Assembly (NCBI GenBank): GCA_029379385.1
Contig: CM055605.1
Span: 7,537,001-7,601,000, forward strand
Length of the DNA: 64,000 nucleotides
Direction: 5' to 3'
From: Quillaja saponaria
Taxonomy: Eukaryota > Streptophyta > Magnoliopsida > Fabales > Quillajaceae
In this document: positions 10,481 to 22,897 of the stretch, piece after piece
Position numbering within the stretch: position 1 is the stretch's first letter
Layout: every line of letters starts with the position of its first letter
Translations under genes and position numbers: made by a program
Notes under the pieces: model-generated
Told to the model about the DNA's origin: nothing
The model's database searches: none
Seen by the model: the letters and a program-made list of their open reading frames with translations, nothing else

Positions 10481-13400
10481 TTAATTTGGAGCTAGATCAA
10501 CAACTTCGGTAAGGTTTTCTTCATCGACAAGCAACTCATTAAGGATTATGGGTTCTTGAATTACTGCATTTACAATATCAATCATATCATGTGAAGTAAA
10601 CCCATCATCCTTCTGGTAAAAGAAGTGAAGCACTTTGATCATTTTCCAGAACAATTCCTTGCATGCTCTTGGAATTATGCTTTCCTTTTCCTGTAAAACT
10701 AATCTCAGAAGTTCTCTTCTCTTATTATTTATAAGACCTCTAAACTCCTGAATGACCTCTTCCTCAGTAATAACTTCATCCCCATGAAGAAGGCCCAACG
10801 ATACCACATTCAATTTTCCTTCCTCAGATTCCCTCTGCAGCAAAGCCAGAAATGATTTAGCCTTCCAAACAAGCCATAATATAATATGTTCGTCTTAGTA
10901 TTTCGTATTCTTTTTCTTGTTGGGGGAAGGGAGAGAAGACAAAAAGGGGAAGGTTGAGAGAGATGAAGACTCACCGTGAAGGTGCAGATGTCATTCAGGA
11001 GACGCCCACAAGTGCTCATGACCTTATACAAACAAAGAAATTCAGGACTTTCAACCATCTCGTCCGAAAGCTTAGGTCCAACAAGATAGAGTGCCGGTAG
11101 GACGATTGGTCCTAAGGCAAATGATATATATGCATTGTCCATATATTCATCAATCGTCGCCACATACTTAGTTCTTGACCACTCAGCTTCCCTCCACATA
11201 GACCGCATCAAATCCAACCACTGCAAGGCACACATAAAAATACTTTGCCTCAAAAAATTCCCATCAACCCAACAAAAGGAAACTTTTTGACAGGGCTAAG
11301 CTATCAACCAAATTCCTGTATCAATATAGTAACTGTAGAAGTGACACCAAACTATTGTGTTTGTGTCGTGTTAAAGTTCAGTATTCATTCATCATTTCCT
11401 TTTGTTTTAGCCATGGAGATATATCTTAACATAAATAAAGAATAAGTTGAAGATTCATCTCACGATCTCAATCACATGGTTTGTTACATCACGTCCTTGC
11501 CACTTGAACGCTTTCTGTACAATCTCACAAGTTGTGCTCCAAAGTGCTAAAAATATAATCTTCACTTGCTCAGAGCAACAATCAACGCTTACATCCACAT
11601 TCCACCTGCAGTTCGATTCTTATAACATCAATTCGTGGATGAAAAGTTCCTTGAGAGATCAAACTGTAATCACAAGATTCTAGGTAGCATTAAAATTGAA
11701 ATGATACAAAAACAATGGATTAGAAATCATACTTCTCAACCATCTGTATAAGGTTAATTAATTCTTCTTCGGAGCCCCCCACATCAAAGAAATCATCCAC
11801 AACTGTTGTCAGCACTCCATTTTTAGCCCATGATATGCGGGCATCAGAAAATTCTGGTGAGAAAAGTGTTGCTGCAGTGGAGAAGTAACAATAGGGCAGT
11901 TTCTGCCTTGCAAACTTTAGTTGGTCTAATCTGCTCTCCACAACCCACCTGCTTATATTTGTTAACAGTTTATTTTTCAGAATCTCGGATTATAAATGTC
12001 ACATTTTGACCTTGCTATCTAGATAATCTAAGTAAATACATGTCAGAACCTTATTCTAGAAAATACAAAGATATGCACCTTGAAAGTTGTTTAAATTCAT
12101 CACGATGTAATGATTGGCAGAAGTTGAAGTCTTCTTCTGCCAGTTTTAGGAGATCTTTGTTTGCAAGATTCAAAGAACTGAAATAAAAAGAGCCACAGAT
12201 TAAAATTAAAGAAATACCATACAGAATACGAATAATTCTTCTGCTGACGATTGAAGAGGGGAAAGAAATTTCGAGAGGTGTACCTATATGAAGTTTTTAA
12301 TACCCTTGCACTATCAACACTGTACTGCTCGATAGCTCTCCTATTTGATAAACGTTCCAAACTTAAATGATAAGGAAACACAAGATCATTATTTACCTGA
12401 AATGCAGAGAAAAGTTAAAATCTTGAGGGAGTGCCTTGGGATCGTAGACATTAAAACTTAACTTTGTCACTTTTCATTGCAAGAAATTAACTCTTGATTA
12501 ACACATGCGCATAGTTCATTTACATATACTAAGCAAAGGGATAATACCGGGTCCAATAGACGTCTTGTCCAGGATTTTTGTTTCTCCAGAGCTGACTCGT
12601 CTGGATGTATAATGATTTGTGAAGCCCTATATATTTCTAAAGCAGCACAAACATCCTTCACATACCCTCCAAGGGAATCGAAGAATTTATCTTCTGAGTA
12701 TAGACTTAATGGATCTGCAAAAGACAGGATAAACAGTTATTAGTTTTTCTCCAAACTAGATACCCAAATACCTAAATAATGTAAAAGTTATAACACCTGA
12801 GGAAACATCATATCCATTGACACGTAATATCCGAAAAGCCATTGCACAGGTTGTGGAATCTAGAAATATATTTTCCTCCCCCTGCAACCAGTATCTGCAT
12901 TTGTTGGAAAACTGTCATGCCACTTATGGGACAATAACCAAGTTCAATTTCTAAACTAAATCCAATACTCACCATAGTTGCATCATACATCAACGAATGA
13001 ACCAGTACCTCTGCATTTTCATCTTATGAACTTGAAACTCTCTTTCTACTTCTTCAGTTACTTAAATATAACTTCAACAGTTATATGCACAATTGAAGAA
13101 ATTACCTATATGTTTCTTCCAATACACTTCTAATTTCCTCCCTGAAATGACGATCAATACCCAACCTTTCAAGACTATCGACCATACAGAGGCGAGCATA
13201 GATATCTAGAGGATAAACTGTTGGAACTGAAGCAATACAAAAATAAACAGTTAATGCAGGAAAACTAAATTAAATTACAGAACCTGCAGAGAAGCTCAAA
13301 AGAAACAAACCAGCATTTCCGAACTTTTCTAACACTGAATGGAGGTAACTAAGACAGGCAGAATTCTTAATGTGAGTGTAAGCTGCAGCTGTTGTTGCTG

Positions 13401-15207
13401 GTGAATTAAACAAAGATCCATTCTTTCTTTGATACTTCATAACCATGTTCCAGTCCTGTGACTTCACCATTCCTTCTGAAATATATGCCAGATAGGCTCT
13501 CCATCCTTCTGAATTGCTGGCATAGCCTCTATGTGAAGATAAATTGGTCAGGAAATATGTCAGTTTTGAAAATGAAGGCAAAATTGATTACAATATCTCA
13601 ACCCTTCACTCTCAGCATCCCATAATTTAGTAAAAAAATGTTTACATGGCTCTAAACTACATCATTTATTTAACCAAAAAAATATATATCTCCTGGACCC
13701 AGATCATATAATCTCAGCAAAGTTTAAGAAGGCAAAATATAAAAAAGTAAACAATACAAAAATCTTATACTAATACCAAGAGGACAAATAAAATACTTTT
13801 GCAGCTCCAAATCTCTCTTGCGAATCAATGCTTCTAAATTTCTTGGTCCAAGGGGAACATTTAAATCCAAAGTTTGGGCATATGCAATCAGTTCCGGAAA
13901 TATTATATCAAATCCAATAGGAGAAGCGCTGCATTCTCATCACTAGCTGAAGCAAAATTTGACTCGATGAATTGAAGACCTGCAAGAATCGAAGGAAAAA
14001 TTACTTATTCCATTGTTACAATAGAATAAAGAGTCTTTGCAAGGAGTAGGACAAGTACCTCCGATGATCTGCCTTTCACCAACACCCCATTGCTTTAGTG
14101 CAAGGATACACGCTAAGGTAGATAACAGTGCATCCTTCATTAACAATGGCTGGCGATGAGCAAGAGCCCATGAGCCATCAAAGTGTTGATTATCCAACAA
14201 CCAATTGACACATTGAGGGAAGAAAGGGGAATTTGGAGAAACTGGGGAAGGGATCATAGCAACCCATGCTGTGTCATATGAGGAAACAGAAAGTTCAACG
14301 TTGTCAAACATCTTCTTAATTCTGTCTCTAGTCCCCTCAAAGCACTGCATGCAATTAAATCCAAATTTTCTCAGCTTACTAACCAAAGTTTTTGAGAAAA
14401 AGGAATTGAAAATGTGGATGCCATACCAAAACTGTACTGTTGATCTGCTTATCTAGATTTAATCCAAGCATCGGAGAACCTTCCAAGGAAAGACAATCAC
14501 ATCAGAGAAATGAGTAAGTATAATGAAGACACAAACTAAAAGATATTCCCCTGATTCATATGCAAGAAAAAAAAACAATTATATATAGAAAGAGAACCAA
14601 CATAGGAACCAAGTTCATTTTCTTTTTCTTGGAACCCATCAAGGTACTTGCAGAAATCAGAAATGAATCTAACAGTAAATCTGCTTGTTATCTTCCATTA
14701 AAACCCAGCATGCACAATTTCATTACAAAATTGGCTTTTTCCATAATTTTTATTCTTTTTTTTTTTTCATTGTCCCCAGAGCAAGTTGTCCCCAAAATTC
14801 ACTTCACCAAAACAAAATGCATCCAAGACATGAACTCATAAAAGTGACATATTTGTGATAAATATCCAGTAATTCAATTCGTCAGCTAGTCAGAACAAAT
14901 CGACTCCTAAATCTTGGTATACCTGCTTCAAATTGAAGCTATGCCAAATTACTTAACAATGAAAGGAAATTACAGAAAAACATCCAGAATAGCATATATT
15001 CTGCAGAGCAAATCAAGCCAATTTTTCTTTCTCATTTTGAAAAAATAAAATAAATTTTTTTGCATGTCCCTTCAGACCAAAACCCCAAAAGAAAAGAACT
15101 ATTCGGGTCCCCAGAAGACACACACAAAACACAGGTGGGTAGAAAGAGATGAAACCTGAAACAGAAGAAATGGAGCTCTGAGGAAAGTTGGGGGGTGAGA
15201 GAGACAT
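10481..15207 (-). CDS. KS: ent-kaurene synthase-like diterpene synthase, copy B (two frame disruptions)
   Basis: Class I diterpene synthase; the family forms ent-kaurene from ent-CPP in plastids. Fourteen exons: 15207-15156, 14479-14427, 14344-14059, 13979-13797, 13528-13311, 13226-13106, 12894-12797, 12714-12492, 12396-12284, 12177-12079, 11948-11733, 11605-11464, 11220-10975, 10834-10481. The product would be about 800 residues, the family size. Visible motifs: [42 protein letters not shown] metal site (exon 11); NDICTFTRE second metal site across exons 13/14; [10 protein letters not shown] with the Ile linked to kaurene-type product outcome. No class II DXDD is expected or seen. All phases agree except two places. 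Exon 4 (183 nt) is one base short and shifts into a stop near 13935. Exon 8 reaches CVNQE but lacks the G needed for an in-frame GT donor near 12491. The gene is either a young pseudogene or carries sequence errors. Confidence 0.88.
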
Positions 15208-16977
15208 GTCGTTTGATGATACCCAAATAAATTGAAAGGAATTGTTTTTTCTCTTCTCCTTTTAACTTTGCATTCAAAGAATCACAGTCCAAAGGGTGTA
15301 AGATACAGATGCAGAGCGATACAGTGAGAGAGAATGAAGGATACCAAGTGTTCAAATGCGCATTCATTTATATTTTCTAATGATAACGGGGACAAAGGAG
15401 TGAGGAATCAGATTGCTGCAAGATACTACATAATGCGAAGCGCTCAACAACAAAAGTACTTCAAAATAATACACACAAAAAAAAAAAAAAAACAATCAAA
15501 CAAACAGAATAAGAAGAGCCTTATAAGGCTATAACAATGTATATCTGTACTTTTTATTTTTCTATAATGATTTTTGTTATCATATTTTTTAAGACGTAAT
15601 AAGTATTTGTTTTAAAAAATTAATAAGACATTTATTGGATATTAAATTGCAATAAATAAAAACTCAACTGACATATATTTAAAATTTATATTTTATTCTG
15701 TTTTAAATTTTCCCCTAAATAAATTGAATTTCATAATAATTCTTCTCACATGTTTTTATTAATAAATTGATGAAAAGTCAACTAACAATTTCTCTAGTCT
15801 ACTCACTCAATCAACTTTAAATTTATTTCTCTCAATTCATCTTTTTTATATCAAGCAACTACTAATTAATTCCTCATCTTTATCTTTTTGGTTGAATGAT
15901 AGTTTTAATTAAAAATTTGAATGTCAGTTGTATTAGAAAAATATTTGAACTAAAATGTATTATTCAGTATGTTCTAAATAATGAAATTAAACTAAATTTT
16001 ATATTTTTATTCTAAATAAAAAAATTGTTTTAAATAAACCAAATAATGAAAATTATTCTAATTGAAATAAATTATATTTTCATCTGGTTCCAAACATATG
16101 GTAAAAGATATTGACTTTTTCAAAATAATTCTCTCAACATATTTGTTAAAATATAATAAATATTGTTTATAAAATTTGAAATAATTCCAAAGCATTGCAC
16201 TGAAGTCTTGTTACAAACTATAATAAATACTATAAACTTTCATAAATGCCGATAAAGTGTTAATTTAATAGACTAAGGTGAAAGTGCTGCAACCAAGAGA
16301 CCCCTATATATGTTCAAACATATATGTATATAAGTGTGTGTGTGAGATTATTGTCTCATAATATTGTTTGTCGTTTGTCTCCTTTGTGAGTTGCATTCAT
16401 GAATTGAGCTAGAATTTTTTTTTGTTTAATTGAGTAACTTCCGTTAATTATAGTGAATATCTTATTTACGTCTATCGTTTTATATATATAAAATAATAAT
16501 AAGTATCATAAAACATTGTTTTCAAACTCGACATGGGCATTAATCTTAAAAAGGGAAAGAATCCACAGTTTAATTATTGTTAAATGGGAGTTGATCCAGA
16601 TTTGATATAAATAATTTAAAAAATAGATTCTAATAAATATTTTATGAAAATTAATTACTCATATCCTAGAAAGCTTACTTGGAGATTTATCCCCCAATTC
16701 TCCACCCCCATAACCTCCAATAAAATTTAATGAATTTTTACATTTCGTTGAGGTTTAACATAAAAATCTTGTTTAAGTTAAATGAACTAAATGATTAATT
16801 TGACAAAATTAATTCATACCAAAAAAATAAAATTTAGACAAAACTAATTGTTAGAATAAATTACACTCACCTCCCTTAAGATTTTTTGAAATAGCACTAA
16901 GGTCTAAAGTTTTGGAGACAACACTCCCCTCTCTCTTGGATGGATGTAAAAATTAAAGGTGTTACAAAATAATTTTG

Positions 16978-17191
16978 GTAAAATATTAAAAAGTCATGTT
17001 TGAATCCCTAAACTATCAAAAAGTCTTAATTTTACTTTTCACTTTTCTAATGAGCCATAATAATTACTTTATTAATAGCAATTTAAGTAAAATATTAAAA
17101 AGTCATGTTTGTATCTTTAAACTACCAAAAAATCTTAGTTTTACTTTTCACTTTTCAAATGAGCCATAATAATTACTTTATTAATAGAAAC
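16978..17191. repeat. Two-copy tandem repeat, 109-bp period
   Basis: Copies at 16978-17086 and 17087-17191 share GTAAAATATTAAAAAGTCAT at the left and ATGAGCCATAATAATTACTT towards the right, with a few differences. An inverted relative lies at about 17628-17712 (reverse complement contains AAAAGTCATGTTTTA and AATGAGCC). The three may be parts of one inverted-repeat transposon starting near 16.86 kb. Confidence 0.75.
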
Positions 17192-18879
17192 CTCAATTTT
17201 TATTATTTCTACTATATTGTCTCTAATAAAAAGAATATTTGACAACAAATGAATTATATCTATTAATTAAAACAAAAATAGACTAAAAACATACAAGATA
17301 AATAAGTCTAAATGTTAGTATTTTCTCTTTAAATAAATAAACTTTAAATTATAACATATTTTTATCACTTTAACCTATTAAAAATAAATAAATTTATGTT
17401 TTATTAATTAATAAAAGAATAAAGACTTATAGTAATACTAAAATGTTACCATTATTCTATTTAAATTTTTTAAAGTTCATACCATGACAAAATCTAATTT
17501 TATTTTATTTAACATTCAAATTTAATATAACTTTTATATATATATATATATTTATTAATAATAAAAAATTGAGGTTACTATCAAGAAAATAAGTTAAAGA
17601 ATAAAGGATAGTATAATAAAGTAAATCTAAGGCTCATTTGTAAAGGAAAAAAAGTAAAAATAAGATATTTTGATATTTTGATATTTATACATAAAACATG
17701 ACTTTTAAATATTATATCTAAATTATTTAATAAACAATTAAATTTCTTATCTATTTAAGTTTTTTATCTATTTAAAAAAAGAGTGCGTTGATTTTTTAAA
17801 ATTTTGAATTTTAGTATTATTTTACTAACCGTAATTGTGGAAAGTGTAACAAGCTAGATTTAAATTTCATATTATTATTATATTACGTTTCTTTAAATAG
17901 TAATAAATAATTTCATCTAACTCTTCAGATTTCGGAACTACTCCGACCAGATTGAACAAATACTTAGGGGGCACGAAAGGAGTGTTCTATATTCTTGAAT
18001 GGAATACACATTTTTAGAGGAACAAAAGGACAGAAACAAAAATCACTTGAATATATTCATAGTACTATAAGAACAGACAGGTGGCACGCATGATAACTAT
18101 GTGTCTGTCCATTCATTCTTAAAAGCAGAACCTGACAATTGAAGAGATCAAAATTAGACTGAAGTTTTTTTAGCCACTTACTTTTGTTTGGTTTCTTAAT
18201 GGAATTTTTCCTTTTTCTACACTCTACATAGTTCTACACTTCCAAAATCCATGTACTATACATGACGCTCCTATCCATTCAAATCAAAGCAAAAATATCA
18301 CACATTGTTTTCATTAATTAGTTTCTTTAGGTGATGATTATGGAGGAAGTGATCAATGCATTTAGATCCTAGTAAATAAAACTTTTAAGACTCTTGTTTA
18401 TATTGTGTCTACTTATATTGTATCAAATGAGGGAATCACATAAAAACTTGTACTGAATTTTTTTTAACAATATACTTTTGACTCTTAATAATTACATTTT
18501 TACTATTTTGGCTCTTGCAAATTTTTGAATTTTCTTTTTAACCCTTAATAGTTATATTTTTATCATTGTATATATCCCTGTACGATTTTGAGATAATTAT
18601 GTTCTAACCCTTAACAATTATAATTTTATTATTTTGGCCTTACAAACAAATATTTGGAAATCTATATTTTGAACCATAAAATATTATACTTTTTGATCCT
18701 TATAAAATTTGATGTTTTTATAATTGTGATCCATTAAATATATTTTTTTTCTAGTGATTTCTATCATATTACACTTTCTTAAAAAAAAACAAAACAAAGA
18801 GATTGAAAAATAACTGAAGTATTAAACCCATATTAGTGTATAATTATAAATATTATACATATTTAATACCTACTTTTGA

Positions 18880-19680
18880 AAAAAGTCTGAATGAGATATT
18901 CATGATTTTTGTTAGAGTTATTATCTTTTGAGAACTTTAACTTATAAATTATTGACATAGGCATTCATATATTTTTAATATTGTTTGAGACACTTATCTT
19001 TTTTTTACATCATTTAAGAAACTCAATTTAAAACTAGTGAGTTTAATCACTAAAAAAATGGTGACACGATAATATTCTTTTCTACACATTATTATTATTT
19101 TTCTCTTGACCAAATTTTTTTTTTTTCATTTCTAGGTTTTTATTTGGTTATTCCACTAATCAAATGTTTAAGATGAATATTGAAAATATATCTCAACTAT
19201 CATGATATGTTATCTTTTTTTGTCTTTTCATTTACATTTATTTTTTATCATTACTTATTATGAGACAAAACTTATAAATCTTGTGGAAAATTAAATTTTT
19301 TTTACATTTCATAAAAAAAAACTATTTCAAGGAATAACGTTAGAAAAATATAAAATAATTTAGGAAAAAGAAAAAAAAAATTCATGTATTGATATGTTCT
19401 CCAATATGTATTTTAAATATTTTGTAAAGTAACCAAGTTAAGATAAACAAAAAAAAAAAAAAAAAAGGAAAGGATGAAATTATTTGATGCTTATAAATAA
19501 TGAATTCTAAGAATTTTGGAGAAATAATTAAAAAATACTGAAAAATAAATATACAAATGACATATAGGAAATAGAGAAAAAAAAATTATGGTATGTAAAA
19601 ATTTTGGCATGTCACCATTTTTGGTGACTAGTACGAACCTAACTAGTTTTTGGTGTAGTGTCAAACAATCTAAAAAAAAA
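18880..19680. mobile_element. Foldback-type non-autonomous element (family member 2)
   Basis: Relative of the 9.5-10.15 kb element. The left part has ATGGTGACACG and CTACACATTATTA. The right end (about 19585-19630) has TATGGTATGTAAAAATTTTG followed by GTCACCATTTTTGGTGAC, the latter itself a small palindrome. There is no transposase frame. Boundaries are approximate. Confidence 0.4.
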
Positions 19681-20149
19681 AAAGCGAGTGACTACTTAAT
19701 GACCTCTAAATTGAAATTTCTAAACAATAATAAACTCTATTTTTTATGTTTTATATTTTTTCTTTTATGATTTATATATTCTTATTTCCAGTATCAAGTT
19801 TTATATATTTACCCAAATTCTATCTATTCTTATGAAAAAAATATTTTGTACCATGATTAATTTATTATTACTAACATGGTGTTTGCTCAATTTTATATTA
19901 CATAACAATCCATGTAACTCTATGGGTTTCGCCAAAAAAAAAATTTTGACTTGATCCCCAAGAAGTAAATGTCTAAGTCACGGCACTTGTGATAGTCATG
20001 TCGGGATAGAAAAGATAATCTAAATGTATAATAAATATTATCTAATACGTTTATATAGTTTTATATTGTTAATCAATTTTATATTAATATTCACAAAATT
20101 AAATGATAAGTACACTCTAACTAATCTTAATTGTAATTAAACAGAAGGG

Positions 20150-20530
20150 ATGTAGGGTTCAGTTTGGTTTGGCGTTTGAAAATTAGTGTTTTGAATAATT
20201 GATTTTACTAGTATAGATTATATAAGAATTGATTTTAACATAATATATTTTGTATTTGGTTAGTTATAAAAATAAATAAATAAATAAAGTGATTATGAAT
20301 TATAAGAATATTCAAAAAAATATTAGGGTATTTTTGTCATAAATAATATAAAAAACGTGTCTTATATTTTGTTATAAGTGTGTTCTAAAAAAGTTATAAA
20401 TGATTAATTTTTGAAAAATGGACTTGAACAGTGTTAGGCGTTCGACTAAAAGTAATTTTTTTAGTTTTAACCAAACATACTATTATACAAACTGAAAATA
20501 ATTTTTTGGCTCTAAACACCCCACGCATAT
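20150..20530. mobile_element. Possible MITE
   Basis: Begins near GGGTTCAGTTTGGTTTGGCG and ends near GGCTCTAAACACCCCA, with AT-rich non-coding DNA between. The ends resemble short plant MITE termini, but I could not establish a clear target-site duplication. Confidence 0.3.
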
Positions 20531-21899
20531 TTCAAACACTGAAACACGAAATCAAACTAGCATGTAAAGACAACCTACCTTTGTAGTTCAACAACTGACA
20601 AGTGTGTTTTTTCTATTCTATATACCTAAAATTGATTGGAGAATGTGAAAGGGTCCATTGGGGTTGTGTTTGGTATTATTTTAATTACAGATACCATTCC
20701 AATGACCAATAGATTCTAATTAGACTGTGATTAATGGATGTTAACACAAGTGCCACCTTTTCTGTTTTAGCATTTGTCGTATAGAAAGTTTTATTGGATT
20801 TAACATTTCAACTAGTCATAAGCTGTTAAAAACTCTAAAATAAATGATACCAAACCTTTGCCAAGAATGGGTTCTCACGGATAGCACGCCGCTGTCGCAT
20901 GTGACATTGTTGAGGTATTCTTGACATAGTTAACTAACAAAATAAAAGGAGAGCAATTGTGAAGACATGGAAAAACTCTGATATCAAAGTTAGTAATATG
21001 AATAATAGACTGTATAATATATAAAGAGAGATAATATAAAAGGACATCAAGTCTTTGGATAGGAGTTTTTCTTCCATTATATAGAATTATATGGCCAAAA
21101 AGGATGTGTTATGAGTTACAATATTATGAAATAATAGAGATACTGAAAGGCTCAGTTACAGTTTGAATTGAACTGTTACCTTTTAATTTACATGTTATTA
21201 GTGATTGGATAATACCATTCTGTACTTAATTTCATAATGAATAAACATTTTAGGTTAATTTGTGATCATATATATGAAAGGTTTCCCATCCCACTAATTA
21301 GCTTGCTCCCATACCATTTAATTATGATTAAGAATATATATTATCAATCAACAATATTATTGTAAGACGTTAACAATTTCTCAAAAGGTGAGTACTACAA
21401 TAAAATTGATCATTGATTTCATGAGTTTGAATATTTTACAAATATCGCGGGGAGTTATAAAATTCTCATAAATTCTCTAATTTAGATATAAATAATCTAT
21501 TTTTGACCGGATCTAATATATATCTCATGATAGTGGCATCCCATGAAGTGATGAAAGGTGGCTACACGATTGTCAATGGCATGGATGTTGGCAATTAACG
21601 AATGTGGGCAACAACTTAGCATGATGGATCGTCATTGGTGGGGACATTGAATTTAGGAGTTAATATGTTGAAATTGTAATTTTTAGATTTATCTATAAGA
21701 ATTGAATATAATATTTTATAATTATTTGAAATTAAGATAATTATTGAAATTGTAATCCTAAAAGATAAAAAGTTTGAATCATCAAATTCTCAATTTCAAT
21801 TCTAAATTCTAAATGAATGTATTTTTGTGTTTGGGTGTGGGTTTATAATTACTTGAAAAAAAAAAATGAATAAAAACAAAGCTATTTGGTCTAATAAAT

Positions 21900-22050
21900 C
21901 CATAGTCCCAAGCCCAACCCAAACCCTACCCAACTAACTATAATTGGGTGCTCTGTTTTGCTGAAATAAACAGTACTGACCAGGCGAAGGCCCAAAGTTG
22001 GGTTGAAATTCCCCACAGTTACCCCAAAGGTATCTCTCTCTGTCGGCTTT
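21900..22050 (+). promoter_or_regulatory. Promoter-like segment with telo-box and GGCCCA motifs
   Basis: Contains AAACCCTA (telo-box) at about 21922, AGCCCAA/GCCCAACCC nearby and GGCCCAAA (site II-like) near 21990. The next plus-strand gene starts at 22898, so this could be its distal promoter with an untranslated first exon, but no leader exon was proven. Confidence 0.3.
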
Positions 22051-22897
22051 AATTACCATTTTGCTTCTTTAGAACCTATCCTTCACTGCACCAATTTGTG
22101 GACCATGAATGAGGATTGTTTTGTGGGTTAGTTATAGGAACATTGAGATTGCATTTAGAAGAAAATTTGAATGCCAAAGATATTGGAGAGAATAGATGGT
22201 AGCACCTTGTAGGAGCATTGGAGAGAAGAGGAAGGGTTTAGAGAGAGAGAGGGTGGATTAATCTATTCATTAAAATTTATAACTAATAGACTATAACCCT
22301 AAAGATATTGGATGTGTTAATAAGGTCACCATTTTTTTTTTTCGTACCATGTCTAATAATTTCACCTAAGTTTACTTCTGTCAGTCTCAAACCTGGATAA
22401 AAGAGGAGGGTTGCGATAGGTTGACAGTTTACATAAAAATAGTCAAATCATGTATGTAAAGATATGATTGTTTTAAACATTACTGAAAATAATAATTTAA
22501 ATCAATTTAAATAAAAAAATAATTCATATAATTGACCTATAATAGTCCCAACTAATTTAAAATTTAAAACTTAATTAAGTTAAGTCTAATCATTTCTAAT
22601 AGCTCCATGAATAACAATTCCGATTAGAGGAGTTTGGATGACAATCCACCACCCAGGTCTCTTTACGCGTTATTATTACTCTGTTTTTTTGGCTAAAAAG
22701 TCTCTTTACGCGTTATGAAATCTTTGTTGCAGAACGCGGGGTTATCAATTTTGTTCACATATAAAATACTGAATAGAATACTAGAATTTCAGTGAAATTT
22801 CCTTATCCATTTCTATTAAACTCACCATCCCTAAATAATTTTTCTTTCCAGAAGTATATTACAAGTTACTCACTCATAATCAGTGAAGCTAACTATA

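Larger units (their letters stand above)
15370..21880. other. Repeat-rich intergenic interval
   Basis: About 6.5 kb without a supportable gene. Open frames are short, AT-driven and unlike known families. It contains MITE-like sequence at 15.6-16.1 kb related to the element at 33.8-34.4 kb, a 109-bp tandem repeat at 17.0 kb, a foldback element at 18.9-19.7 kb and a possible MITE at 20.15-20.53 kb. Confidence 0.7.

Noticed and set aside
12548..12714. KS copy B exon 8 ending at the 12548 GT donor
   Set aside because: It keeps phase, but KS similarity continues without gaps for about 20 more residues to CVNQE, so the exon was extended to 12492.
15013..15367. Minus-strand frames of 64 and 111 codons as separate genes
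   Set aside because: The 64-codon frame contains KS copy B exon 1, which ends at the donor at 15155; the rest is intron. The 111-codon frame overlaps it in another frame and covers the leader.
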